Part shown: piece by piece, positions 25,881-35,518 of the stretch
Layout of the letters: each line of letters starts with the position of its first letter
Position numbering within the stretch: the first letter of the stretch is position 1
DNA from: Marinilactibacillus piezotolerans
GTDB taxonomy: Bacteria; Bacillota; Bacilli; Lactobacillales; Carnobacteriaceae_A
Assembly (NCBI RefSeq): GCF_900169305.1
Contig: NZ_FWDP01000004.1
Coordinates: 992,001 to 1,056,000 of the forward strand
Direction of reading: 5' to 3'
DNA length: 64,000 bases
The notes under the pieces: generated by a model
Database searches by the model: none
Seen by the model: the letters and a program-made list of their open reading frames with translations, nothing else
Told to the model about the DNA's origin: nothing
Program-made: the position numbers and the translations under genes

Positions 25881-26675
25881 TCAAATTCCTTCCTTTTTAT
25901 ACTTCATTAAATATCCATTGAATAATAAATCTAATACGAAATTGATCCCATAAGTGTAATACAGCAAATCGTTTATATCGCTTTCATGATGTTGTGAACT
26001 CAAATGATAAAGCTTGTCAAAGTCCTGATTATAAATTGGATTGCGATTATTCGTGAATAAGATTTTAGTTGCCTCGATCTGTCTAAGTTCTGAAAGAATC
26101 GTTGAAAGTAAAAGCCCTGAAATTGAGAACACAATAATCAGCGGTTTTTCTTTTGCATTCTTGAACTTTCTCAAGTCATCCAGTTCAGTCAATAAGGTGA
26201 CTCTCTTACCAAAAATAATCATTCGCTGTTGAAATGTCTTTACCAATCCTGCAATGTTACTAGAAGTAAAAATAATAACTTCATTGTTTTCATTGATGAG
26301 TTTATTTAATCGATCCACTTCCTGCGTATTCATTCGTATACTCAGCTCTTTCATCAAAGCCTGAATATTCGACACCAATACATCTAAGAAACCCTCCACT
26401 CCATAAAACTGCTGAAAATCATGAATACCATCATCAAATTCCTGAACATGAGCTTTCATATCTGAAAAATTTGCATATCCTAGCTGCTTAGCGAATCTTC
26501 GAACTGAAGCTCTTGATACATTGTTGTCTTCTGCAATTTGATAGATATTCCATTTGTTAACGCTTTTAAAATTTTCTAAGAAGAACTTTGCAAGCTCATA
26601 CTCTACCGTTCCGATCTCTAATTCATTCGCAATATGGTTCAACTTATAAATCAAGTTCAATCGATAATTATCCAT
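25881..26675 (-). CDS. MurR/RpiR-family transcriptional regulator
   Basis: A 264-aa regulator with an N-terminal HTH_6 domain (WNIYQIAEDNNVSRASVRRFAKQLGYANFSDM) and a C-terminal SIS-like sugar-phosphate domain (about 110-230). The SIS part is weakly conserved. It sits directly before the broken glucosidase and probably controlled that operon in response to a phosphosugar. It appears intact, so it is an orphan regulator now. Confidence 0.85.
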   Translation of the reverse strand: MDNYRLNLIYKLNHIANELEIGTVEYELAKFFLENFKSVNKWNIYQIAEDNNVSRASVRRFAKQLGYANFSDMKAHVQEFDDGIHDFQQFYGVEGFLDVLVSNIQALMKELSIRMNTQEVDRLNKLINENNEVIIFTSSNIAGLVKTFQQRMIIFGKRVTLLTELDDLRKFKNAKEKPLIIVFSISGLLLSTILSELRQIEATKILFTNNRNPIYNQDFDKLYHLSSQHHESDINDLLYYTYGINFVLDLLFNGYLMKYKKEGI

Positions 26676-26811
26676 TTTTATTTAATCTCCCTTGGCCAAG
26701 TTTGATTGTATACATAGTATATCGCACTCATTATTTATTTGGGGTGCAAGTTCTGCACCCTAAAACTTTAAAATCAAATGTTTGTTTTAAGAATCTAAAG
26801 TGAAAATCAAA

Positions 26812-26845
26812 ATACCCAATCTACTTTAATAGTAAATTGGGTATT
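26812..26845 (-). terminator. Terminator after S66 peptidase gene
   Basis: AATACCCAAT/ATTGGGTATT arms with TTTT on the minus strand, 48 bp after the stop at 26893. Confidence 0.75.
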
Positions 26846-26892
26846 ATATGAGTTTTTTAGTTCATTGGTGATTACTTAAACATATCCGCAAA

Positions 26893-27963
26893 TCACCCAA
26901 AATAAGAGTCATTGAATCTTACTGATTTCTTTTCTGTATCTAATGTAGCTTCAATACCGTAGGGCAGCAAACATCTAGGATAAGCATGTCCAAAAGGGAG
27001 ATTGTAAAGGATAGGTAATTTTTCATCGGAAACCACATCAATGATAACAGATTTGTATTCCTCATAATAAACTTCGTTCTGAGGTTTCCCAATCAAACTA
27101 CCACTGATAACATCAAATAGTCCATATTCTTTTAAGACAGTCAAAAGTTCTCTTAATTTTTCCGGACTAGGCTTTTCTTCGCTTGTTTCAATAAACAGCA
27201 ACTTACCTTTCCACTCATCCAATGAAGGAAAGATATTGTAGGACTGAATCATCTCTGCCTGCTCTCTGTACCGTTCTCCAGTCAGACACTCGGCTAGACT
27301 TTCCAAGCAGCCCCCAAGCAGTTTGCCCGATACATTTCCCGTGCCTTGCAGAACTTCTACTCCTCGTTTTTCTAAATGTTTCTTCCTTTCTGTTCCGACC
27401 GCATCCTGAGAAAAATCACTCCGTTCTTCATACCAAAACTCACTCTCAGGAATTCCGTTAAGTTCTCGTTCTTCAAAAAATCCAGAAATGATCTTTCTAG
27501 TATAAGGAAGCAGTTCCTCCCCTAACTCAGCGAAGTCATTTAAAATATTTGGTCCATAAAAAGTATTCATACCTAAGCGTTGGAACATCAAGTGGTTAAT
27601 GGTTGTATCCGAAAAACCTGTAAAAATTTTGGGAGAAGTTTTTACATTATGTATAAACTCTTTGTCCTCCATTAAAAAAGGAAGCAGTCGATATGTATCA
27701 TCTCCTCCTATAGCACATATGATTCCTTTGATAGAAGGATCACGAAAAGCAGCTTTTAAGTCTTCTGCTCTCATCTCAGGATGGTTTTTTAACACCTCTG
27801 TCCCTTTTAACGCATTAGGCATAAATATAGGATCCAAGCCAAATGATTTTAATCGTTTTGTTGCAATTTCTACCTGATGTTTTGCAAAAGCTTCTCCTAG
27901 AATTCCACTAGAAAGACTGACAATGGCTACTTTATCTCCCTGTTTTAATCCTTTTGGTTTCAT
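26893..27963 (-). CDS. S66-family peptidase (LD-carboxypeptidase/MccF-like)
   Basis: A 356-aa serine peptidase of family S66. The nucleophile elbow TGFSDTTINHLMFQRLG holds the Ser, preceded by the GGDDTYRLLPFL helix; the Glu is expected in LLFIETSEEKPSPE and the His in LPFGHAYPRCLLPYG. S66 enzymes cleave LD bonds in recycled muropeptides (LdcA) or amide bonds in microcin C (MccF). The longer, MccF-like spacing and absence of cell-wall neighbours leave both open. Single gene with GAGGTAAATAT before the ATG. Confidence 0.85.
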   Translation of the reverse strand: MKPKGLKQGDKVAIVSLSSGILGEAFAKHQVEIATKRLKSFGLDPIFMPNALKGTEVLKNHPEMRAEDLKAAFRDPSIKGIICAIGGDDTYRLLPFLMEDKEFIHNVKTSPKIFTGFSDTTINHLMFQRLGMNTFYGPNILNDFAELGEELLPYTRKIISGFFEERELNGIPESEFWYEERSDFSQDAVGTERKKHLEKRGVEVLQGTGNVSGKLLGGCLESLAECLTGERYREQAEMIQSYNIFPSLDEWKGKLLFIETSEEKPSPEKLRELLTVLKEYGLFDVISGSLIGKPQNEVYYEEYKSVIIDVVSDEKLPILYNLPFGHAYPRCLLPYGIEATLDTEKKSVRFNDSYFG

Positions 27964-28207
27964 ATATTTACCTCTATTTCACAACTGTAATTAATTTCGT
28001 TAATTTTTTTCTTTTAAAACAAAGATTCTTTCTTGGCCACTTTCATTTACAGGTACTTAAAGGATTTCTTTCGGTTTTTCATATTCTAACATTTTTTTCT
28101 ACCATTACATTCGTGTCAGCATGGTCAACCATTACAATTAAAGACCTTTGCTTTTCTATAAACAATTTATGTCTATTAACAGTTTTATAATCTTTCACCA
28201 CATATGA

Positions 28208-31078
28208 TTAACTTCTATACTGCAAATATCGATACAACTTAGTCTCAATCGGCTCCAGAAACTTTAATTGCATCTCGACAACGTTTTTCATATTGCCTTT
28301 CTTGTCTGGTTTTTCCAATTGAGTAATGGTTTCTAATTTCGGTTTTACTTCTCCCAGATAATAAAAATCAGAACCTTCATCATCTGACTTTTTGACGAAG
28401 ACATGGATGTCATAGTCATCTGGCTTTTTAAGTTTGATGACTTCTGGAGAATTTAGTGTTCGTGGAGATTTCGTAAACCATTTCATTGTAGAGACGTCTA
28501 ATAACTCATCCTCATAAGCCATTTGAGCGCCAGCAAAATCATCCCCTTTTTCCAACGTAACGAAAATGACAAACTGGTCTTTGAAATCTGTATATCCGCC
28601 AATATTCTGATTGATCATTTGTTGTTCCCACTTTAGTAACCTGATGACGTCTTTACGACGATACTTCTGAAATCTGGTCAGTGGAGTCGTTTGATCAAAC
28701 TGTTTCGATTTTAGTTTTCCAGTGATCAGTGTATCTTTGATCAACTTGATAAATGTTTCTTTTTTTAGTGCCTCTTTGAATTTGCTTGTTAATTCTACTT
28801 CCCCATCTTTAAATTGAATTAGTTCAAGTCCACTGTAGACTTTAGCTTCTTGACCGGTAAAAAAGCTCAAGTCCAGTGTACGAATAACGGAATGGATCAT
28901 TTCTTCATCATTTAACAAACCGCAGTCATAGAAGAACTGCTTTAATTCAGCTACTGTAAACTTTCTACTCGGCTCATTGATCAGCTTCAGCATCAAAACC
29001 AATTCGTGTCTTCTCATTCCTGGTAATAACTCTCTCGTTACAAAAGTCAGATATCCTGACTCTACTTTACTCAATTCGTCTTCACTTTCTTTAATAGCTG
29101 CCAAAAACTCATAGTAATTATGCTTCTTACCTGCAATTAAAGCTGGATCTAATGTTTGCTGTTCTTCAAAATCTTTTAAATAAGGAATTCTTCCTAATCG
29201 ATTTTTCAATAACTCATAAGACTTTTTCAGCTCCATCATACTATCAACCGCAACCTGGTTAATGGAAGAATAAATTTGTTCTCTGGCAATTTCTTCAAAA
29301 TTGATGGTTGAAACCCCTGAAATGTAGTGCGTATCAAATGTATCTTTTCTGAGGTTATTTTTGTTTCTAGACACATCACCAGATAATGCCATCGGAATCA
29401 TGTAGTTATTCTTGTAATTCCCGATAAAATCGATGACATTTACAAACTCTTTAGACTCATGCTTTCTTAACCCGCGACCAAGCTGTTGAATGAAGATAAT
29501 ACTGGATAAGGTGTTACGCAGCATGACAACTTGATTGATTTTAGGAATATCAATTCCTTCATTGAAAATATCTACTGTAAAAATGTACTGCAACTCACCG
29601 TTTTCAAGTCGCTCAATTTCCCTCTCCCGCTCAGTAAGAGAATGCGTGCCTGCCAGATAAGCACTCGGAATGCCTCGATAACTGAATTCAGCTGACAGTA
29701 ACTCTGCTTCTTTTCGGCTACTACAGAAAACAAGGCCTTTTGGAATATTACCTGAACATCCATAATATTTAATTTTTTCAATCAAATAATTCACTCGTTC
29801 TTCTTCTACTAAGTATCTCAAGTCCGTCGTCTCGGTGATCAATTCGCCTTCTCTTTCATAATCCGTGACACCAAAATAATTGAATGGCGCAATCAAGTCT
29901 GCTTCTAACGCTTTTTGTAGACGAATTTCATAGGCAATATTGTAATCAAACAATTCGAAAATATTGAAGTTATCCGTTCTTTCAGGTGTTGCTGTCATAC
30001 CCAATAAAAACTTCGGTTTAAAGTAATCGATCACGCGATGATAAGATTCAGCTCCGGCTTTATGGACTTCATCAATTAAGATGTAGTCAAAATGACTTGG
30101 ATCGAATTGAGTTAAAATGGATTCTTTTGAAAGTGTCTGAATCGTTGCAAATACATATTTAGCGTCCGTCTCTTTACGATGTCCTGACAGTATTCCATAC
30201 TCTTCAGACTTTCCGCCTAATACTTTCTGATAATCCTGTTTTGCTTTATTCAAAATCTGTTCTCTATGCACAACGAATAAGACACGCTTTGGTCTGACCT
30301 TTTGAACATCAAACGCAGACAAGTAGGTTTTCCCAGTACCCGTTGCTGAAATGACGAGTCCTCTTCTTGCACCAGCCGCTCTTAATTGTTCTAGGTTCAC
30401 TAATGCTTCTTCCTGCATCTTATTTGGTGTGATATACGTGCCATCAAATTCAATTAAAGTATCACTATCTGCTCTTTTCAGTTCTTTGATATACACAGGT
30501 TTCTGGTAATTCTGTTTGTAGTGTTCGATCCATTCAACGGTTAAAGCTTCAGCCTCTAACCATTCTTGCTCCATATGTAACCCAATTTCCTGAATCATTT
30601 CACCATGATCACATGATGTCAGACGAACGTTCCACTCATAATTGATTTTTAGCGCACTCATCGTCAAATTAGAACTCCCAATAATAAAGGAATGATACTC
30701 TGCTTGTTTAAACAAATACCCTTTAGAATGGAATCCTTTTTTACTCGATATTTTGACTTCAACATTTGGAATTTTAAGCAAGTCCTCAAACACTTCAGGT
30801 TGATTAAAAGCTAGATAAACAGAGGTCAAAATTCGACCTTTTATCCCTTTACGATTCAAGTCAGCTAACTGTGTTTTTAATGCTGCTAAACCATCTTGCG
30901 TAAGAAAGGCAACAGAGAAAAAGAACGCCTGACAGGTTTCCAGTTCTTCCTGTAGTACATTCAGCATAAATTGCTGCTGAGAATCATTATTAATAATGAT
31001 CTTTGGATCAAAATGAGATCCTTGAATTGTCTGATCAATAAATGCTTTCTTCAGCGATTGTTCTAACTGATCCGTCAT
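28208..31078 (-). CDS. PLD-nuclease / superfamily 2 helicase with DUF3427
   Basis: A 956-aa protein. Residues about 40-160 are a phospholipase-D-like nuclease domain (HSKGYLFK at 117 and GSSN at 134, one HKD half-site). Then a DEAD-like helicase: Walker A SATGTGKT (244-251), DEVH (336-339), TATPER, and the arginine motif QQLGRGLRKH. The C-terminal third is DUF3427. An upstream frame to 31135 is open, but GGAAGGAATTACAG fits the ATG at 31078, which overlaps the mutT stop by 4 bp. The pair is common in mobile regions of Firmicutes and is suspected to act on foreign or damaged DNA; its function is not established here. Confidence 0.85.
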   Translation of the reverse strand: MTDQLEQSLKKAFIDQTIQGSHFDPKIIINNDSQQQFMLNVLQEELETCQAFFFSVAFLTQDGLAALKTQLADLNRKGIKGRILTSVYLAFNQPEVFEDLLKIPNVEVKISSKKGFHSKGYLFKQAEYHSFIIGSSNLTMSALKINYEWNVRLTSCDHGEMIQEIGLHMEQEWLEAEALTVEWIEHYKQNYQKPVYIKELKRADSDTLIEFDGTYITPNKMQEEALVNLEQLRAAGARRGLVISATGTGKTYLSAFDVQKVRPKRVLFVVHREQILNKAKQDYQKVLGGKSEEYGILSGHRKETDAKYVFATIQTLSKESILTQFDPSHFDYILIDEVHKAGAESYHRVIDYFKPKFLLGMTATPERTDNFNIFELFDYNIAYEIRLQKALEADLIAPFNYFGVTDYEREGELITETTDLRYLVEEERVNYLIEKIKYYGCSGNIPKGLVFCSSRKEAELLSAEFSYRGIPSAYLAGTHSLTEREREIERLENGELQYIFTVDIFNEGIDIPKINQVVMLRNTLSSIIFIQQLGRGLRKHESKEFVNVIDFIGNYKNNYMIPMALSGDVSRNKNNLRKDTFDTHYISGVSTINFEEIAREQIYSSINQVAVDSMMELKKSYELLKNRLGRIPYLKDFEEQQTLDPALIAGKKHNYYEFLAAIKESEDELSKVESGYLTFVTRELLPGMRRHELVLMLKLINEPSRKFTVAELKQFFYDCGLLNDEEMIHSVIRTLDLSFFTGQEAKVYSGLELIQFKDGEVELTSKFKEALKKETFIKLIKDTLITGKLKSKQFDQTTPLTRFQKYRRKDVIRLLKWEQQMINQNIGGYTDFKDQFVIFVTLEKGDDFAGAQMAYEDELLDVSTMKWFTKSPRTLNSPEVIKLKKPDDYDIHVFVKKSDDEGSDFYYLGEVKPKLETITQLEKPDKKGNMKNVVEMQLKFLEPIETKLYRYLQYRS

Positions 31079-31476
31079 ACTGTAATTCCTTCCAAGATAA
31101 GCTTTTCTACTGCTGGAATATCTGCCGGTGCCCATTCCACGCTATTCAATTCTTCTGGTTTCAGCCATCTCACTTCAATATGCTCCGTCAGTTTAGGTGT
31201 GCCTTCTTTTAAGATACAAATAAACGTCGTTAAATGGACCGTTCCAAAATCATACTCATAAACAGTATGTTCAAACTGATCTGGCTTGACTTCCACTTCA
31301 ATCAGCAACTCTTCTTCTAACTCTCTAACAAGTGCCTCTTGAGGCGTCTCTCCCTGTTCAATCTTCCCGCCTGGAAATTCCCATAGGTTCGGCAAAGACT
31401 TTTCAGCGCCTCTTTGCGCACATAAAATCTTTCCATCTTCTATGATAATTGCACCCACTACATTAATTTGTTTCAA
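31075..31476 (-). CDS. MutT-type Nudix hydrolase
   Basis: A 133-aa Nudix enzyme with an intact box GGKIEQGETPQEALVRELEEEL and N-terminal strand VVGAIIIEDGKILCAQR, of the MutT/CTP pyrophosphohydrolase type. It hydrolyses nucleoside triphosphates, perhaps oxidised ones. It is coupled by an ATGA overlap to the PLD-helicase gene, which is more informative than the fold: the two likely work together. Confidence 0.9.
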   Translation of the reverse strand: MKQINVVGAIIIEDGKILCAQRGAEKSLPNLWEFPGGKIEQGETPQEALVRELEEELLIEVEVKPDQFEHTVYEYDFGTVHLTTFICILKEGTPKLTEHIEVRWLKPEELNSVEWAPADIPAVEKLILEGITV

Positions 31477-31743
31477 TTACTTCACTTCCTGCCTAATATT
31501 GAAATTAATAAATCGTTCTTAATCATTTTCTATTTATTTTCGGATTGCTTATTCTTTCATTCTACTAACAATAAGTTTAATTAAACAGTTAGAACAAACA
31601 TTATTGATACAATCGTCTGTTCTTGTCATACTTTTTAGTCTTTCTTCATTTTATTCTATATTTACTAGTAAATAAAGATCAATAAGTAGAAGAAATGATT
31701 AATATTAAAACTAAAAGTAATATATCAAACATATAAACTCATC

Positions 31744-31775
31744 ATAAAAAACCGCTCCATAACGGTGCGGCCTTT
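31744..31775 (-). terminator. Terminator after mazG gene
   Basis: Minus strand CCGCACC/GGAGCGG (one mismatch) followed by TTTTTTA, 55 bp past the MazG-like stop. The rest of the 31477-31829 gap is AT-rich with no gene seen. Confidence 0.75.
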
Positions 31776-31829
31776 AAATGTTATTCAAATGAATTAAAAA
31801 TATTTATCCTGCACCCTTATTATTGTTTT

Positions 31830-32168
31830 TTAGATACTATTATACTTTTCTTTCTTTCCTTTACTCTTATCTACAGGATATTTTTCATCATTTTTCAATA
31901 ATTTATCCTTAACAATTTCTTCTAGATCAAATCCTAATTCGTCATTGAGCATCAAAGCATAGATGAGTACATCGGCTAACTCTTCTTTAAGATTTTCGTT
32001 ATTGACTTTTATTGCTTCTTCACTTGTTTTCCACTGGAAATTCTCTAGCAGCTCTGATACTTCTAAGGATAGAGATATAGCTAAATCTTTTGGATTATGA
32101 AATTGTCTCCATTCCCTATCATCTCTGAATTTATTTACCAAAGTTGTTAATTCATTAATATCTGTCAT
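31830..32168 (-). CDS. MazG-like nucleotide pyrophosphohydrolase
   Basis: A 112-aa all-alpha NTP pyrophosphohydrolase. The metal-binding motif is split as usual: SLSLEVSELLENFQW and ELADVLIYALMLNDELGFDLEEIV. Such short MazG proteins cleave NTPs or dNTPs to monophosphates. AGGAGGTATAACTAGT precedes the start. It follows the GIY-YIG/DUF2075 gene by 35 bp and makes a two-gene unit with it, a pairing often found in accessory islands. Confidence 0.88.
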   Translation of the reverse strand: MTDINELTTLVNKFRDDREWRQFHNPKDLAISLSLEVSELLENFQWKTSEEAIKVNNENLKEELADVLIYALMLNDELGFDLEEIVKDKLLKNDEKYPVDKSKGKKEKYNSI

Positions 32169-32203
32169 ACTAGTTATACCTCCTCTTTAATGAATTCCAT
32201 TTC

Positions 32204-33949
32204 TCACTTTTGCGCTGCTAGCAAAGCTTCACGCAACTCTTTATCTACAGCATAGATATAAAGTCCATTTACTCCTCGAGTGAGCAATACGTTAAGTTCG
32301 TTTCTCAAAAATGTATCAGCAAAAGATTCCTTTTCCCCATTTTCTAATGTTCTATTACGCGTTGCTTTTTTATTTGCACTTGCATCGGGATCAAACTGAA
32401 TTTTTCCATCTCGATAAATCACTGAAGGTCCAATGATTACCCCAGCATAATTTAAATCAAATCCTTGAATGGTGAAGGTAGATCCTACTTGATCAATCGT
32501 TTGAGGCTGCTCTGCCCAAGCCAAATCTTTAACTTTTGACCGTATCTCCTTAGGTTCATGAGACAAAAGATTCCAAGGTTTTGACCACTGATCTATTTTC
32601 ACTTTCCAATATTCACCATTTTCAGTCAGATTCTTGTTATGGTACGGCCAGTCATATGTTGCTAAAAGTCTGGACAGACCAAAGTCTTGATTATTAGCTT
32701 TTTTCTTTATTTCTTTATCTAATTCTTCTGGAGAATTAAAAATCCTTAAATCATATTCTTTATCATTAGGAATAGATTGTACTTCACCTTTATCTATAAT
32801 ATCCCTAATCCAATTAACAGTATCGATATTCGCTTTAATTCGAATTTGTTTTTCCAATTTAATATAATTGTTTTGATCTAGAGCTTTCTCTTTGAATTCA
32901 ATTAATTTATGATTTTCCCAATATTGTTCCGTAGTTAAAATCTGATTCTCGTCAAAAATCAAAACGACTACTTTTGCTCTTTCTAAAATGTCTTTAAGAT
33001 GATTATTTCCACGATAAGACTGTTTCCCTTGCGTTAACAGGAGATGCCCCTCATCGATTAGAACGACATCCACCTTTTCTTCTGGAGATATTTGATTAAT
33101 AAATCGAGTTGGTTTTCCGACAAATTCATTCCCGCTTTTTAACACTCCCAGCTTCTCCATAATTTGCTGGTATACCGTTAACTGTTCATCATGATTGACT
33201 AACAAATAATTATTCGTGTCTTTATAGACTGGATTTCCTTCATCAGTTTCTTGGAAAAGATCATAAAAAAGTGAACTTAATAAAACTGTTTTCCCAGTCC
33301 CCGCTTCTCCATGGACAAAGATAAGTTGACTCTCTTTTTCTACAGTCATAGCACTTAAAATTTTTAACATAATTTCATTTTTTGCTTTTGATTGTTCTTT
33401 TGTTAATTTATGAAAAGGAGATGCTTTAAATAAAGCGGAATCTTTGATAACACTTTCCAAAGGAAATAAATTTTTATTTTTTCTTCTTAATTCTTGCCAT
33501 ACTTTAGAAAAAATATCATTTAATTTATCAGAAGTGTAATATTCCTTTTGATCATTTGATCGTCTATTATAAATTTCTTTTACTCCATCTAAGCTAGACA
33601 TATATAACATCAATTTGTTTTCAATATCCATTGTAAGTGACTTGTTAAAATAATCATGTCCAATTATAAACATATTGGAATTTGAAGCATTCTTTATTGT
33701 TTCCCAATCTTTACGCTCTAATGGATCGTTTCTTAAATGTTGACTGGTACGTCGAATAATATCTGAAGTTTCTCCTATGTATACTGATACTCCATCTCTA
33801 TCCTGGTGATTTACTATATACACAGTCGGGAAATCAAAAATCAATTTTTCTGTATCTTTTGACTTATTTGATAGTTCTTCTTGTAAGTTATTTAAACTTT
33901 CTTCTCCAAAGGGTACTGAGTATATTTTTGGAGTGCTTATTCTGCTCAT
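32204..33949 (-). CDS. GIY-YIG nuclease fused to DUF2075 ATPase/helicase
   Basis: A 581-aa protein. Residues about 40-130 form a GIY-YIG nuclease: VYIV (43), YIGE (57) and the catalytic-type Arg in IIRRTSQH. Residues 180-575 are a DUF2075 (Schlafen-group 3 like) P-loop ATPase with Walker A GEAGTGKT (215-222) and Walker B VVLIDEGH (about 295). Near the C-terminus, QGFDLNYAGVIIGPS and LRNELNVLLTRG match helicase motifs of that family. Start has AAGGTGATTTT upstream. With MazG it may be a phage-defence pair; this is inference from domain content and island context. Confidence 0.85.
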   Translation of the reverse strand: MSRISTPKIYSVPFGEESLNNLQEELSNKSKDTEKLIFDFPTVYIVNHQDRDGVSVYIGETSDIIRRTSQHLRNDPLERKDWETIKNASNSNMFIIGHDYFNKSLTMDIENKLMLYMSSLDGVKEIYNRRSNDQKEYYTSDKLNDIFSKVWQELRRKNKNLFPLESVIKDSALFKASPFHKLTKEQSKAKNEIMLKILSAMTVEKESQLIFVHGEAGTGKTVLLSSLFYDLFQETDEGNPVYKDTNNYLLVNHDEQLTVYQQIMEKLGVLKSGNEFVGKPTRFINQISPEEKVDVVLIDEGHLLLTQGKQSYRGNNHLKDILERAKVVVLIFDENQILTTEQYWENHKLIEFKEKALDQNNYIKLEKQIRIKANIDTVNWIRDIIDKGEVQSIPNDKEYDLRIFNSPEELDKEIKKKANNQDFGLSRLLATYDWPYHNKNLTENGEYWKVKIDQWSKPWNLLSHEPKEIRSKVKDLAWAEQPQTIDQVGSTFTIQGFDLNYAGVIIGPSVIYRDGKIQFDPDASANKKATRNRTLENGEKESFADTFLRNELNVLLTRGVNGLYIYAVDKELREALLAAQK

Positions 33950-34039
33950 AAAATCACCTTAATATTTTTAATAATTGAATTTCTAATTTGTTTATCTAAA
34001 ATAATAGTAACATATATACGGCATCTACTCTGTTAAAAA

Positions 34040-34507
34040 TTGTGTTGTTTAATTATTTCTATCATCTTATCTATCTTTTTAATTCTTACATATCTAAGAT
34101 ACCTCGAAAAAAGAGAAACTATTGAGTTTATAAAAGGATTATCAGAAGATAGTGTAGTGTTGTCTGTACACGATTTTTTAGAGTTGAGAAATCGCAAAGG
34201 CAGAAATAGGAGGTTATATTCTAACTCTTTAAATTTCAAAGGAGTTTATCTGCTTCATAATATTTCAAAAGATATCTTCTACGCTGGCAAGTCCAATAAA
34301 GTACTCGATAGAATTAATAGTCACTTTGTTGGCAGAGGTAATGGAGATGTTTATGCTGATTATGTGTACGGAGATTCTTTTGAGATCAGAGCCATCTCGT
34401 TATTTGGAAGTGGATATAATTCCTTGAATAAACTAGAAAGTGATACGATCTTTACTTATAAAGCATTTGAAGAAGGCTATAATAAAAACAGAGGCAGTCG
34501 TAGTTAA
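34040..34507 (+). CDS. Membrane-anchored GIY-YIG domain protein
   Basis: A 155-aa protein with one N-terminal hydrophobic helix (LIISIILSIFLILTYL), a linker, and a GIY-YIG-like domain: FKGVYLLHNISKDIFYAGKS, then VLDRINSHF and GDVYADYVYG. The tail has a Glu typical of these nucleases (NKLESDTIFTYKAFEEGY). The start is a TTG without a clear RBS, so the true N-terminus is unsure. It diverges from the GIY-YIG/DUF2075 gene. A membrane-tethered GIY-YIG domain is unusual; function unknown. Confidence 0.65.
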   Translation: MCCLIISIILSIFLILTYLRYLEKRETIEFIKGLSEDSVVLSVHDFLELRNRKGRNRRLYSNSLNFKGVYLLHNISKDIFYAGKSNKVLDRINSHFVGRGNGDVYADYVYGDSFEIRAISLFGSGYNSLNKLESDTIFTYKAFEEGYNKNRGSRS

Positions 34508-34687
34508 GATTGGGTATTTTTTTCAAAATATTTTAATTTATAGTAGCTTTCTTGGTTGCTAAAGTGTATGACACTTGTGAATTAGTGAGTTTGATACAAA
34601 ATACAGGTTAGACATACATATTAAATAATAAGAAATTAGCTGCGTCACAAGTCTTAGAAAATTGCTTGTTTTATGGAGGTGACAAAG

Positions 34688-34861
34688 ATGACTAAAAAAG
34701 TTTTTTACCGCATACTTTCATTCGGCTGTGCATTTGCAATTCTGATTATCGCAAACTATTTTAATACAGGTGATACATTTTATGTTCAATTTTACGGTAT
34801 ATTGAATAGCCTGTTTTTTATGACATTGAGTATTTTATTTATGTTAATGAGTAATGACTGA
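34688..34861 (+). CDS. Small membrane protein, two helices
   Basis: A 57-aa hydrophobic protein (ILSFGCAFAILIIANYF and ILNSLFFMTLSILFMLM) with a very good RBS, GGAGGTGA, before the ATG at 34688. Short loop NTGDTFYVQFYG between the helices. No family recognised. Confidence 0.6.
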   Translation: MTKKVFYRILSFGCAFAILIIANYFNTGDTFYVQFYGILNSLFFMTLSILFMLMSND

Positions 34862-34953
34862 ATTCTACAGTTCTGTTATAAGCTGTAAAAGTTTGTGTAG
34901 AATGGCAAAATGAACTAAACGATTACATACCATTTACATCTTTCTAAAAGCAC

Positions 34954-34988
34954 AAAGAGACCGTTCATTCTTCTTAGGCGGTCTCTTT
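34954..34988 (+). terminator. Terminator of small membrane protein gene
   Basis: AAAGAGACCG/CGGTCTCTTT arms, 93 bp after the stop. The stretch from here to 35347 holds only a weak promoter-like TTGCAA-17-TACTTT near 35275 before the next small gene. Confidence 0.7.
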
Positions 34989-35347
34989 ATGTTTCGTTAA
35001 TTAAGTACACTAGTGAAAAATATAGACGTACTTCGTAGTTCCCTACTACCTTTTACACCTCAAAACTATTAATCAATTCAAATAGTATTCTATTTAAAGT
35101 TCATATGAGAATGTCTATTTAAATCCTATTAATATAATTTCTATTGTGGTTTCCCCCTTCTGCACTTAATTATTAATGAGTGAGCTGCTAATATCTTTAT
35201 TGGGTGTGCACTATTTTTACCTAACTTTTACTTACACATAATTTTTAAAGCTCCTTAAGGTTCCAATAATACGCTTGCAAGTCAATTTTGACTATGGTAC
35301 TTTGAAGCTGTAGTAAGAAATGCGTTATTTTATGAGGAGGATACTTA

Positions 35348-35518
35348 ATGAAAAAGTTTTATGATACCAAGACTGGGGAAGAAATAACTCCAGGGGAAAG
35401 AGTCATTATTGAAATCGACTTTCCTGAAAATTTAAAGGATGTTGGAAGATTAGATAAATTCTTGGAAACTTTATTGGAACAAGAAAAAGGATCTATCCAA
35501 AAAATCAAAAAGCAGTGA
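35348..35518 (+). CDS. Small 56-aa protein before GNAT
   Basis: A short gene with strong RBS (GAGGAGG, 7 bases before ATG). It encodes an acidic, helix-rich peptide, MKKFYDTKTGEEITPGERVI..., ending KIKKQ. The opening YDTKTGEEITPGE is like the start of small phage or plasmid proteins. The stop overlaps a GTG of the following acetyltransferase frame. No function recognised. Confidence 0.55.
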   Translation: MKKFYDTKTGEEITPGERVIIEIDFPENLKDVGRLDKFLETLLEQEKGSIQKIKKQ

